Both the position numbers and the translations under genes were made by a program. A stretch of DNA of 64,000 nucleotides, from positions 6,037,001 through 6,101,000 of the forward strand of contig NZ_CP146350.1 in assembly GCF_037055355.1 (NCBI RefSeq), given 5' to 3'. Shown here piece by piece: positions 24,512 to 32,972 of this stretch (position 1 is the first letter of the stretch; the number at the start of each line of letters is the position of its first letter). Below the pieces are notes generated by a model, which did not search any database, was not told where the DNA came from, and saw nothing but the letters and a program-made list of their open reading frames with translations. Source of the DNA: Streptomyces sp. DG1A-41. GTDB lineage: Bacteria > Actinomycetota > Actinomycetes > Streptomycetales > Streptomycetaceae.

Positions 24512-25032
24512 CACCCGGGCTCGGCCCACGCAACGCGTCCTCCCTCAACCCCCGCCGCAGCGTGGGCGAGTCCATCGCCGACCCGCTGCGTGCGCGGGGT
24601 GAGCGAGACGAGGGGCGCATCCGGGAGCGCGTGGGTCGCGAAGGAGTCCACTACGACCGCTATCCCCACGAGTTCAGCGGCGGGCAGCGCCAACGCGTCG
24701 GTATCGCCCGGGCGCTCGCGGCCGAGCCGCGCGTCATCGTCTGCGACGAGCCGGTGTCGGCCCTCGACGTCACCACCCAGGGGCAGGTGGCCGCCCTGCT
24801 CGGGGAACTGCGACGCGAACTCGGTCTCGCGCTGGTCTTCGTCGCGCGCGACCTGGCCGTCGTACGCCAGGTCAGAGACCGGGTCGCGGTGATGCGGCAG
24901 GGCGGGACCGTCGAGGAAGGGCCCGTCGACGAGGCCCCCTGCATCAGGCAGTTTTGGGCCGCCGTACCGGCGCTCGACCCGAAGGCCGCCGCGCGACGCC
25001 GGACGGAGCGACGGGAGTCCGTCGCGGCATGA
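24508..25032 (+). pseudogene. remnant of a peptide ABC transporter ATPase (OppF/DppF type)
   Basis: The frame encodes the second half of an oligopeptide-type ABC ATPase. It has SLNPRRSVGESIADPL (a typical OppF/DppF segment after the Q-loop), the signature FSGGQRQRVGIARALA, Walker B RVIVCDEPVSALD and a degenerate H-loop (VFVARDLAVV in place of the usual SHDLAVV). The Walker A and N-terminal third are absent: upstream sequence is the DUF3152 gene, whose TGA overlaps the only nearby start, a TTG at 24508. Without Walker A it cannot bind ATP normally, so I call it a deletion remnant of a former transporter operon. Confidence 0.82.
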
Positions 25033-25108
25033 CGATCCGTGTCCGGTTGATCTCCTAGCGCGACAGAACGCGATCCGCGCGCGAAAGTTACGACCGTTCA
25101 CCCCTTTT

Positions 25109-25142
25109 GGTGGCGCGACGGACAACCGTCCGTCGCGCCACC
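25109..25142 (+). terminator. strong intrinsic hairpin before the polysaccharide locus
   Basis: A perfect 15-bp stem (GGTGGCGCGACGGAC at 25109-25123 against 25128-25142) with an AACC loop separates the ABC remnant from the glycosyltransferase gene. It insulates the locus that follows. Confidence 0.8.
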
Positions 25143-25221
25143 GCCTTGTCCGCATACGTTCGTCCCGCTGCGAGCCGCCGGGCAACGGTGGCTCCCCATA
25201 CGGGAGATCGGGGGTGCACTC

Positions 25222-26976
25222 GTGCGCATCGGACTGCTTACGGAGGGTGGCTATCCGTACGTGAGCGGTGACGCCAGGCTCTGGTGCGACCGGCTGGTGC
25301 GCGGGCTCGGCCGGCACGAGTTCGACGTCTACGCGCTCAGCCGCAGCGAACACCAGGAGGACGAGGGCTGGATCCCGCTGCCGCCGAACGTCCGCAGGGT
25401 GCGCACCGCGCCGTTGTGGATGGCCGAGGACGACGAAGTGGTCCTCGGCCGCCGTGCGCGCCGGCGCTTCACCGAGTGCTTCGGCGAACTGGCAGCCGTG
25501 CTGAGCGGGGCGCCCGGGAGCGCGCCGGCCGCCGCCAAGGGTTCTTCCGAGGGTGCGCCCGCCGCTGCCCAGGGGCTTTCCGCGGGCGTGTCGACCCCCG
25601 AGGCGGACCGTTTCGCCAACGCTCTGTACCGGCTCGCCGAACTCGCCCGCGAGGAGGGCGGCCTGGTGGGAGCTCTCCGCTCCGAGACCGCCGTACGCAC
25701 ACTGGAACGCGCCTGTCGTGCGCCCGGCGCCCACCGCGCGGCGCGCGAGGCGCGCGTCCCTGATCTGCTCGCCGTGGCCGCACACCTGGAACGCGCCCTG
25801 CGCCCCCTCTCCCTCGACTGGTACGAGGACGACGGACTCGGTGCGGTCGACCTCTGCCACGCCGCGTCCGGCGGCCCGGCCGCCCTGCCGGGCCTGCTGG
25901 CCCGTCACTTCACCGGCGTGCCCCTGCTGGTCACCGAGTACGGCGTGCGCCTGCGCACCCACTACCTCACCGCCCCCGGCGCCCCGCCCGCCGTACGGTT
26001 CCTACTGGCGGCCTTCCACGGCAGACTCGCGGCCGAGGCCTACGCACGGGCCGAGGTCGTCACGGCCGGCAACACGCACGCCCGCCGGTGGCAGGAGCGC
26101 TGCGGCGCCGACCGCGAGAAGCTCCGCACGGTCTACCCCGGCATGGACGCCCGGCCCTTCGCCGAGGTCGGCGAGTCCCCCGAGTGCGCCGACCCGGACA
26201 CGCTCGTGTGGGTCGGACGCGTCGAACCGGCCAAGGACCTGGTCTCGCTGCTGCACGCCTTCGCGGAGATCCGCAAGCGGCAGCCGAAGACGCGCCTGCG
26301 CATCGTCGGCGCCCCCGCCGGTGCCGAGGGCACGGCCTATCTCGGCCACTGCCGGACCCTGGCCGCCCAGCTCTTCCCCGACGAGGCCGACGGCCCGCAC
26401 GCCGACGGCGACAACCCGGTGTCCTTCGAGGAGATCGGCGGGCCCGAACTCCCGGCCCTCGCCGACGCCTACGCCTCGGGCGCCGTGACCGTCCTCTCCA
26501 GCGTCGTCGAGGGCTTCCCGATCAGCCTCGTCGAGGCCATGCTCTGCGGACGCGTGACGGTGTCGACGGACGTCGGCGCGGTCGTGGAGGTCATCGGCGG
26601 AACCGGGCTCGTCGTGCCGCCGCGCAACCCGCGGGCGTTCGCCGAGGCGTGCGTGGCGCTGCTGCGCGACCCCGAGCGCCGTGCGCGCCTGGGTGCCGCC
26701 GCCCGCGCCCGTGCCCTCGAACTGTTCACGGTCGAGCAGAACGTCGAGGCATTTCACGGCATTTACCTGGAGATCGTCGCGCGCACGCCGATGCGCCGTG
26801 TGATCCTCGATGAAACGGGGGCACCGCTGCCCTTCGCGGTCCCCGCCGAGGACCACGTCCCGATCCGCTGGGCCGCCCCGTCGCCCGGCCTCGTCGCCCA
26901 CGACCGCTCCGGCTGGGCGACGAACAGACCCGTGCGCGCGACCACTCCCGTCCCCGCCCCGGAGGGAGCACGATGA
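25222..26976 (+). CDS. GT4 glycosyltransferase with PelF-like DUF3492 N-terminus
   Basis: The 584-residue protein begins RIGLLTEGGYPYVSGD, the start of the DUF3492 domain found in PelF-type enzymes (about residues 1-290). A GT4 catalytic domain follows (about 310-540) with VWVGRVEPAKD and the EX7E motif in VEGFPISLVEAM. PelF uses UDP-GlcNAc to build the cationic exopolysaccharide Pel; a related cytosolic sugar polymerase is the likely role. It starts at GTG 25222 after GGGGG, and its stop overlaps the ATG of the membrane protein (ATGA), so the genes are coupled. Confidence 0.9.
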   Translation: MRIGLLTEGGYPYVSGDARLWCDRLVRGLGRHEFDVYALSRSEHQEDEGWIPLPPNVRRVRTAPLWMAEDDEVVLGRRARRRFTECFGELAAVLSGAPGSAPAAAKGSSEGAPAAAQGLSAGVSTPEADRFANALYRLAELAREEGGLVGALRSETAVRTLERACRAPGAHRAAREARVPDLLAVAAHLERALRPLSLDWYEDDGLGAVDLCHAASGGPAALPGLLARHFTGVPLLVTEYGVRLRTHYLTAPGAPPAVRFLLAAFHGRLAAEAYARAEVVTAGNTHARRWQERCGADREKLRTVYPGMDARPFAEVGESPECADPDTLVWVGRVEPAKDLVSLLHAFAEIRKRQPKTRLRIVGAPAGAEGTAYLGHCRTLAAQLFPDEADGPHADGDNPVSFEEIGGPELPALADAYASGAVTVLSSVVEGFPISLVEAMLCGRVTVSTDVGAVVEVIGGTGLVVPPRNPRAFAEACVALLRDPERRARLGAAARARALELFTVEQNVEAFHGIYLEIVARTPMRRVILDETGAPLPFAVPAEDHVPIRWAAPSPGLVAHDRSGWATNRPVRATTPVPAPEGAR

Positions 26977-28202
26977 CCGGCTTGGGTGAACTGGACCGCC
27001 CGGAGACCCCGACGAGCCCGAAGGCGTGGGACGCCCGCTCGGAGCAGGCGCTGAGCCCCGCGGCCACGTCTGAGCCCGCCCCGGAGGCGGCCGCCGACCG
27101 CAAGCCGTCCGCCCCGCGTCGCGGTGCCGCCGACCCCGTGAAGGCGCTGATGCACCGTCACCGGGAGCTCTGCGAACGCGCGGTGGACCCCCTGGAGATC
27201 GCGGCGGGCCTGGAGGCGCACGGCATCACCGACCGGACCGCCGCCCGCTTCCGCCACCGGGACGTCTTCTCCCTCGCGGAGGAGATGTACGCGCGGGTCT
27301 CCCGGGACGGGGACGCACCCCCGCTCTCGGCGCTCGCCGCTCCACGGGCACGCGCCGACTGGGCCCTGCTGACGCTCCTGCCGGGCACGCTGTGCGCCGC
27401 CGCCGTGGCCGCCGTGCACCTCACCCACGGCCAGTCGCGCCTGTTCGCGGCGGCGGCCGGCACCCTCGCCGTGGTCCTGGCCCTCCGCGCTGCTCTGCGC
27501 CGAGGCCCCCTGAGCAGACCCGACCGTACAGCCCCCGGCCGGGCCAGGACCTGGACCACATGGCTCGTCGCCTACGCCGTCCTGGGCAACGGTCTGCTCG
27601 ACAGCGCCGTCGCCGGAGGCCCCGACGGCCTGCCCACCGGCACGGCCGACGGCCCCTGGCCCCTCACCACCGCCCCCGTCCTGGCCCTCGCCCTGGCCTG
27701 CGCGCCCGCCGCCTGGACCGCCCACCTCTTCACCGTGCGCGCCCGCCGCAAACTCGCGGCCAGCCACGGCCTGGAGGACTTCGCCGCCGCCGTACGACCG
27801 CTCCTGCTGGGCGGGTTCGCCCTGTTCCTGGGCGCCCTGGCGGCCCTGCTCACGCTCTGCGCCGCAGTCCTCGACGAGCCCGCGGCCCACGCGGAGGCCC
27901 TCACCCTGGGTGCCCTCCTCTTCCTGGCCCGCCTCCTCACCACGCACGGTTTCGCCTACGCCCCGGCCGTGGTCCTCACCGCCACGGCCACGATCCAGGC
28001 CGCCGCCCTCGCCGCGGTCTTCACCTCCCGCCTCCCCGCCTGCGGCTTCCTGGCCATCCCCGTCGAAAGCCTCGTCACCACATGGGGCGCCGGCAGCGTC
28101 CCCGCCCTCGCCTGTGGTGCGGCGGCCCTCGCCCTCCTGGTCCACGCGACCCGCAAGCTGACCAGGGCCTCGGCCCACGCACCACCGGAGCCCTCCCCGT
28201 GA
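26973..28202 (+). CDS. polytopic membrane protein of the polysaccharide locus
   Basis: The 409-residue protein has a disordered N-terminus (1-55), then a helical cytosolic domain (about 55-110, MHRHRELCERAVDPLEIAAGL). About eight hydrophobic segments follow (for example WALLTLLPGTLCAAAVAAV and LLLGGFALFLGALAALLTL). Its place directly after the PelF-like gene, with ATGA overlap, suggests a partner in polymer export or synthase assembly, comparable in position to the Pel membrane components. I cannot show sequence similarity to PelG, PelD or PelE. Confidence 0.78.
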   Translation: MTGLGELDRPETPTSPKAWDARSEQALSPAATSEPAPEAAADRKPSAPRRGAADPVKALMHRHRELCERAVDPLEIAAGLEAHGITDRTAARFRHRDVFSLAEEMYARVSRDGDAPPLSALAAPRARADWALLTLLPGTLCAAAVAAVHLTHGQSRLFAAAAGTLAVVLALRAALRRGPLSRPDRTAPGRARTWTTWLVAYAVLGNGLLDSAVAGGPDGLPTGTADGPWPLTTAPVLALALACAPAAWTAHLFTVRARRKLAASHGLEDFAAAVRPLLLGGFALFLGALAALLTLCAAVLDEPAAHAEALTLGALLFLARLLTTHGFAYAPAVVLTATATIQAAALAAVFTSRLPACGFLAIPVESLVTTWGAGSVPALACGAAALALLVHATRKLTRASAHAPPEPSP

Positions 28203-28291
28203 GCGCAGCTGCCACCGGCCCCGTCGCCAGCGGCAGCACTCCTCACATCCCTTCCTTCCCCACCTCCCTTTCCGCCTCAAGGAGAACCCGC

Positions 28292-28339
28292 ATGACCACC
28301 CGCCCAGCAGCCCCGGCCGCCCCGGGAGCCGCGCGATGA
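28292..28339 (+). CDS. 15-codon leader-like ORF overlapping the epimerase start
   Basis: An ATG at 28292 with AAGGAG 7 bases upstream opens a 15-residue frame (MTTRPAAPAAPGAAR) whose TGA overlaps the epimerase ATG as ATGA. The epimerase itself has no comparable binding site, so ribosomes probably reach it through this mini-ORF. It may be a coupling device or the stub of a lost gene; the 133 bp since the previous stop contain nothing else I recognise. Confidence 0.45.
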   Translation: MTTRPAAPAAPGAAR

Positions 28340-29296
28340 GAGTCCTGCTGATCGGAGCCAACGGCTACATCGGGCGCTTCGTCGCCGACCGCCTGCTCGC
28401 CGACCCGGCCGTGCAACTCACCGCCCTCGGCCGCGGCGACGACGCCGACGTCCGCTTCGACCTCGCGTCCGGCAGCCCCGGCGCCCTCACCCGCTTCCTC
28501 GACGCGGTCCACCCGGGCGTCGTCGTCAACTGCGCCGGCGCCACCAGGGGCGGTGCCCGCGAGCTCACCCGCCACAACACCGTCGCCGTGGCCACCGTCT
28601 GCGAGGCCCTGCGCCGCAGCGGCTGCGGGGCCCGTCTGGTGCAGATCGGGTGCAGCGCCGAGTACGGCCCCAGCCAGCCCGGCTCCTCCACGGCGGAGGA
28701 CGCCGTCCCCCGGCCCGGCGGGCCGTACGGCGTCAGCAAACTGGCCGCCACCGAACTGGTCCTCGGCTCCGGCCTGGACGCCGTCGTCCTGCGCGTCTTC
28801 TCACCGGCCGGGCCCGGCACCCCCGCCGGCTCACCACTGGGCCTGGCTCGCCGAGGCCATGCGCCGCGCCATGCAGTCCGGCGACGGCGAGCTGAAACTC
28901 GGCGGCCTCGGCGCGCAGCGCGACTTCGTCGACGTCCGGGACGTGGCCCGCGCCGTCCACGCCGCCTCGCTCTCCGCCGCGCAGGGCGTCATCAACATCG
29001 GCTCCGGCCGCGCCGTACGCCTGCGCGACGCCGCCGCGGTCCTCGCCCGCGTGGCCGGATACGGCGGCGCCCTCCATGAACTCGACGGCCCTCCCGGTGC
29101 CCTGCGCCCGGCCATCGGCCACCCCCGCCCCGACCCGGACCACGCGCCCTCGGTCGCGTACCCGTACCCGGACGGCTGCGGCAGCTGGCAGCAGGCCGAT
29201 GTGCGCACAGCCCGCGACCGGCTCGGCTGGCGCCCCCGGATCGGCCTGGAGGAGTCCCTCGCCGACATCTGGATGGAGGCCGCATGCCGCATCTGA
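28336..29296 (+). pseudogene. NAD-dependent sugar epimerase, interrupted by a +1 frameshift
   Basis: The first part reads MRVLLIGANGYIGRFVADRLL, the Rossmann GxxGxxG of extended SDR epimerases, and has the YxxxK pair in PYGVSKLAA. After SPLG the frame turns to nonsense, while the next frame continues LAEAMRRAMQSGDGELKLGG, RDFVDVRDVARAVHAA and GWRPRIGLEESLADIW to a stop at 29296. Removing the T at 28844 restores SPLGRLAEAM. The downstream part overlaps the next gene by 13 bp, as expected for the original end. Intact, it would supply a UDP-hexose or UDP-HexNAc for the locus. Confidence 0.85.
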
Positions 29297-30033
29297 CCAG
29301 CAGCCGGCCCCACACCTCCGGCACGGAACTCCGCCCCGGCGTCGGAGTCCCCGGCTACGCGCACCCCCTCCTCGCCCCCACCGAGTGGGGCGCACTCACC
29401 CGCCCCGGCACCCCGCTGCACTGGGTGGTCCTCAACGTGGCCGACGGTCCCGGCGCCCGGCCCGACCCGCACTGCCTGGAGGCGGCCGGCCGCCTGCGCA
29501 ACGCGGGCATCCGCGTCCTCGGCCGCCTCGACACCCGCTACGGCACCCGGAACTTCGGAGAGCTGATCTCGGATGCCCACCGGTTCGTCGACTGGTACCA
29601 GGTCGACGGCTTCCTCCTGGAGCGCTGCCCGGCGGACCACGTCGGGCTGCCCGAGGTGCGCCGTACGGTCGCCACGCTCCGCGTGATTCGTGACGATGCC
29701 CACATCATCCTCGGCCACGGCATCCACCCGCACCCGGGCTACACCGGGCTCGCCGACCAGCTCGTCACCTTCTCCGGCCCGTGGAACGACTACCGATGGT
29801 CGCAGGTGGCCGAGTGGACCGCCGACCATCCGCCCGAGCGCTTCTGCCACTTCGTCCACGGAGTGTCCCGCCCGCACCTGGCGGAGGCACTGCGCATCGC
29901 CCGCCGACAGGGCGCCGGGACGATCTGGTTCACGGACCAGACGGACGACGGCGGCCGCACCGACCCCTGGGAGACCATGCCCGGCTACTGGGACGAAATC
30001 GTCTCGCGTATCGGAACAGGTGTCTCGGAATGA
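29284..30033 (+). CDS. spherulin-4-like (GH114/GH135-related) protein
   Basis: The 249-residue protein has the spherulation-specific family 4 pattern: VPGYAHPLLAPTEWGAL, VVLNVADGPG, IRVLGRLDTRYGTR and FVDWYQVDGFLLE. The family is a TIM barrel related to Sph3 and to the hydrolase part of PelA, which cut GalNAc-containing polymers. Where relatives usually have an Asp-Glu pair after the barrel strand, this has Leu-Glu (FLLE), so activity may be altered. No signal peptide is visible, which is unexpected for an enzyme acting on an exported polymer. It is coupled to the epimerase by a 13-bp overlap. Confidence 0.82.
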   Translation: MPHLTSSRPHTSGTELRPGVGVPGYAHPLLAPTEWGALTRPGTPLHWVVLNVADGPGARPDPHCLEAAGRLRNAGIRVLGRLDTRYGTRNFGELISDAHRFVDWYQVDGFLLERCPADHVGLPEVRRTVATLRVIRDDAHIILGHGIHPHPGYTGLADQLVTFSGPWNDYRWSQVAEWTADHPPERFCHFVHGVSRPHLAEALRIARRQGAGTIWFTDQTDDGGRTDPWETMPGYWDEIVSRIGTGVSE

Positions 30034-30096
30034 AAAAGCGCATGGCACTGTTACGGGGAGAACAACCGTAGTGATTGACCGACCAACGGAGTCCCC

Positions 30097-31275
30097 GTGT
30101 CGCTGCCACCCCTGGTCGAGCCGGCTTCCGAGCTCACCGTAGACGAGGTCCGCAGGTACTCCCGCCACCTGATCATCCCCGACGTCGGGATGGACGGGCA
30201 GAAGCGGCTGAAGAACGCCAAGGTGCTGTGTGTGGGCGCCGGCGGCCTGGGCTCGCCGGCGCTGATGTACCTGGCCGCCGCGGGCGTGGGCACGCTCGGC
30301 ATCGTGGAGTTCGACGAGGTCGACGAGTCGAACCTGCAGCGCCAGATCATCCACAGCCAGTCCGACATCGGCCGCTCCAAGGCCGAGTCCGCCCGCGACA
30401 GCGTCAAGGGCATCAACCCGTACGTGAACGTGATCCTTCACGAGGAGCGGCTCGAGGCCGACAACGTGATGGACATCTTCAGCCAGTACGACCTGATCGT
30501 CGACGGCACGGACAACTTCGCGACCCGCTACCTGGTCAACGACGCCTGCGTGCTGCTGAACAAGCCGTACGTGTGGGGCTCGATCTACCGCTTCGACGGC
30601 CAGGCCTCCGTCTTCTGGTCCGAGCACGGGCCCTGCTACCGCTGCCTGTACCCGGAGCCCCCGCCCCCCGGCATGGTCCCCTCCTGCGCCGAGGGCGGCG
30701 TCCTGGGCGTACTGTGCGCGTCCATCGGCTCCATCCAGGTCAACGAGGCCATCAAGCTGCTCGCCGGCATCGGTGAGCCGCTGGTCGGCCGGCTGATGAT
30801 CTACGACGCCCTGGAGATGCAGTACCGCCAGGTCAAGGTCCGCAAGGACCCGGACTGCGCGGTCTGCGGCGAGAACCCGACCGTCACCGAACTCATCGAC
30901 TACGAGGCCTTCTGCGGCGTCGTCTCCGAGGAGGCCCAGGCGGCGGCGGCCGACTCCACGATCACTCCCAAGCAGCTCAAGGAGTGGATCGACGACGGCG
31001 AGAGCATCGACATCATCGATGTCCGCGAGCCGAACGAGTACGAGATCGTCTCCATCCCGGGCGCCCGACTGATCCCGAAGAACGAGTTCCTCATGGGCAC
31101 CGCCCTGGAGAGCCTCCCGCAGGACAAGAAGATCGTCCTGCACTGCAAGACGGGTGTCCGCAGTGCGGAAGTCCTCGCGGTCCTTAAGTCCGCGGGCTTC
31201 TCGGACGCGGTCCACGTCGGCGGCGGCGTGATCGGCTGGGTCAACCAGATCGAGCCGGACAAGCCGGTGTACTGA
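30097..31275 (+). CDS. moeZ: MoeZ adenylyltransferase/sulfurtransferase
   Basis: The 392-residue protein has an N-terminal ThiF/MoeB E1-like domain: ATP site GAGGLGSPALMYLAAAGVG, RQIIHS, two zinc CxxC pairs in CYRCLYPEP and CAVCGENP. A rhodanese domain follows (about 285-392) with active-site loop CKTGVRS. MoeZ activates the C-terminus of sulfur-carrier proteins (MoaD, ThiS, CysO types) by adenylation and loads sulfur, for molybdopterin, cysteine and some sulfur-containing natural products. The GTG at 30097 follows GGAG. No sulfur-carrier gene is adjacent; moaE is 33 kb away in this window. Confidence 0.96.
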   Translation: MSLPPLVEPASELTVDEVRRYSRHLIIPDVGMDGQKRLKNAKVLCVGAGGLGSPALMYLAAAGVGTLGIVEFDEVDESNLQRQIIHSQSDIGRSKAESARDSVKGINPYVNVILHEERLEADNVMDIFSQYDLIVDGTDNFATRYLVNDACVLLNKPYVWGSIYRFDGQASVFWSEHGPCYRCLYPEPPPPGMVPSCAEGGVLGVLCASIGSIQVNEAIKLLAGIGEPLVGRLMIYDALEMQYRQVKVRKDPDCAVCGENPTVTELIDYEAFCGVVSEEAQAAAADSTITPKQLKEWIDDGESIDIIDVREPNEYEIVSIPGARLIPKNEFLMGTALESLPQDKKIVLHCKTGVRSAEVLAVLKSAGFSDAVHVGGGVIGWVNQIEPDKPVY

Positions 31276-31321
31276 CCGGACGGGCCGGCGTACCGGGCCG
31301 TATCCGGTTTCCCTTCCCGAG

Positions 31322-31364
31322 CGGCGGGGGCTTCGCGCACCACGGGTGCCCGGAGCCCCCGCCG
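31322..31364. terminator. bidirectional terminator between moeZ and the first S33 peptidase gene
   Basis: An 11-bp stem (CGGCGGGGGCT at 31322-31332 against 31354-31364) has a small inner hairpin (GCACC-ACG-GGTGC). It lies between two convergent stops. Confidence 0.75.
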
Positions 31365-31367
31365 TCG

Positions 31368-32837
31368 TCATGAGCAGACCTTGCCGTCCTGTGGCACCGT
31401 GCCGTCCAGCAGATACGCGTCCACCGTGGAGTCGACACAGTCGCTGCCGCTGCCGTACGCGCCATGTCCCTCGCCCCGCCAGGTGAGCATCACTCCGACG
31501 CCCTTGCCCAGCTCGTCGGCCATCCTCCGGGCACCCTCGTACGGGGTGGCCGGGTCGCCGGTGTTGCCGACCACCAGGACCGGTGCCGCGTCGGGTGCTC
31601 TCACCTCCGGGGTGTCGTGCTGTCCGGGCACCGGCCAGTCGTGGCACCAGCCGGCCGTGTCCCAGCCGAGGAACGTCCCGAAGACCGGGGAGATCTTCTC
31701 GAACTCCGGCAGTAGCTTCCTGGTGGTCGCCGCGGTCGGCCGCTGCCTGTCGTCCAGGCACGATATGACCCGTTGCGCGTGGGTCGTCGTGCCGTAGCGT
31801 CCCGACGGGTCGCGTTCGTTGTAGCGGTCGGCGAGGGCCAGCAGCTCCGAGCCGTCTCCCCGCTCGGCCGCGTCGAGGGCGCTGGTCAGCGTCGGCCAGC
31901 TGTCCTTGCTGTACAGCGGCAGGATGATGCCGGTGACCGCGAGCGTCTGTGTCAGCTTCCGCCCGGGCGTGGCCGTCTGAAGGGGCCGGGCGTCGATCCG
32001 GCGCAGCAGGTCCGCGATCTTCCGCGAGCCCTCCTCCGGGTCCTGGCCCGTGGACGTCAGATAGCCGTTCAGCGCGCGCTGGAAGCCCCTGGCCTGGTTC
32101 TTGGCATGTCCCACCGCGTCGGCGCCGGGGTCGACGACCGCGTCCAGGGTCATCCGGCCCACGTTCTTCGGGAACAGGTGCGCATACGTGCCGCCCAGTT
32201 CGGTGCCGTAGGAGATGCCGAAGTAGTGCATCTTCTCGTCGCCGAGGACCTCCCGTATGCGGTCCATGTCGCGGGCCGAGTCGGTCGTCGACACATGCGC
32301 CATCAGCTTCCCGGCGTCCTTCCGGCAGCCCTTGCCGAAGTCGGCGGCGTCCTGGAAGTAGGCCTTCTCCTCTGCGGGTGTGTCCGGGGTGACGTCCACC
32401 GACTCGGCTGCCTGGATCTCCTTGTCGCCGCGGCAGCGCACCCCTTCGCTGGCGCCGACCCCGCGCGGGTCCCAGCTCACCAGGTCGTACCGCTCACGCA
32501 GCCGGGAGACGGTCGGGGCGTGGGACGGCATCATGGACACGCCCGAGGCGCCGGGGCCGCCGAAGTTGAACAGGAGCGAGCCGGCGCGGTCGTCACCGCG
32601 GGCCTTGGCGCGGATCAGCGACAGCGCGATCGTCTCGCCGTCCGGCTTCGACCAGTCCAGCGGCACCTTCAGCGTCGCGCACTGCCAGTCGCTGCTCGGC
32701 GCGGGGGCGTCGGCTGTGGCCTTGCAGCGGCCCCAGGAGACCCCGCCCCCGTCGTCGTCCGACGAGCCGCCGCTGCACCCCGCGGCGAGCAGTGCCGAGG
32801 CGACCGTCAGAGCGGTCCACCGTGCGAAACGCGTCAT
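31368..32837 (-). CDS. lipoprotein S33-family (tripeptidyl aminopeptidase-like) peptidase
   Basis: The 489-residue product has a signal peptide with lipobox LAAGC (Cys 21). The Slp/Tap-type alpha/beta hydrolase follows: FNFGGPGASG, nucleophile in GISYGTELGG, Asp in NTGDPATPYEGA and His in RGEGHGAYG. It should sit on the outer face of the membrane and cut N-terminal tri- or tetrapeptides. It resembles the mycelium-associated SlpD/SlpE lipoproteins of Streptomyces. The ATG at 32835-32837 follows GAGGGGG. A paralogue lies directly upstream on the same strand. Confidence 0.9.
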   Translation of the reverse strand: MTRFARWTALTVASALLAAGCSGGSSDDDGGGVSWGRCKATADAPAPSSDWQCATLKVPLDWSKPDGETIALSLIRAKARGDDRAGSLLFNFGGPGASGVSMMPSHAPTVSRLRERYDLVSWDPRGVGASEGVRCRGDKEIQAAESVDVTPDTPAEEKAYFQDAADFGKGCRKDAGKLMAHVSTTDSARDMDRIREVLGDEKMHYFGISYGTELGGTYAHLFPKNVGRMTLDAVVDPGADAVGHAKNQARGFQRALNGYLTSTGQDPEEGSRKIADLLRRIDARPLQTATPGRKLTQTLAVTGIILPLYSKDSWPTLTSALDAAERGDGSELLALADRYNERDPSGRYGTTTHAQRVISCLDDRQRPTAATTRKLLPEFEKISPVFGTFLGWDTAGWCHDWPVPGQHDTPEVRAPDAAPVLVVGNTGDPATPYEGARRMADELGKGVGVMLTWRGEGHGAYGSGSDCVDSTVDAYLLDGTVPQDGKVCS

Positions 32838-32972
32838 GTGCCCATCCCCCTCGCAGGCCGTCCGCATCGTGCCGCGGATGGCGGTCAGGCCATGGTAGGC
32901 AGATCCCGCGTCGGCCGTCGCAGCCTGTGGATAACCTTCTGACCTGTGTGTTTGCCGAGCTCGGGGTTGATC

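Noticed and set aside
24508..25032. A functional ABC ATPase
   Set aside because: The Walker A motif and about one third of the domain are missing and no permease genes adjoin.
28831..31761. A 976-codon minus-strand frame across the epimerase, spherulin-like and moeZ genes
   Set aside because: Composition is of the shadow type and the plus strand has three recognised families in the same place.
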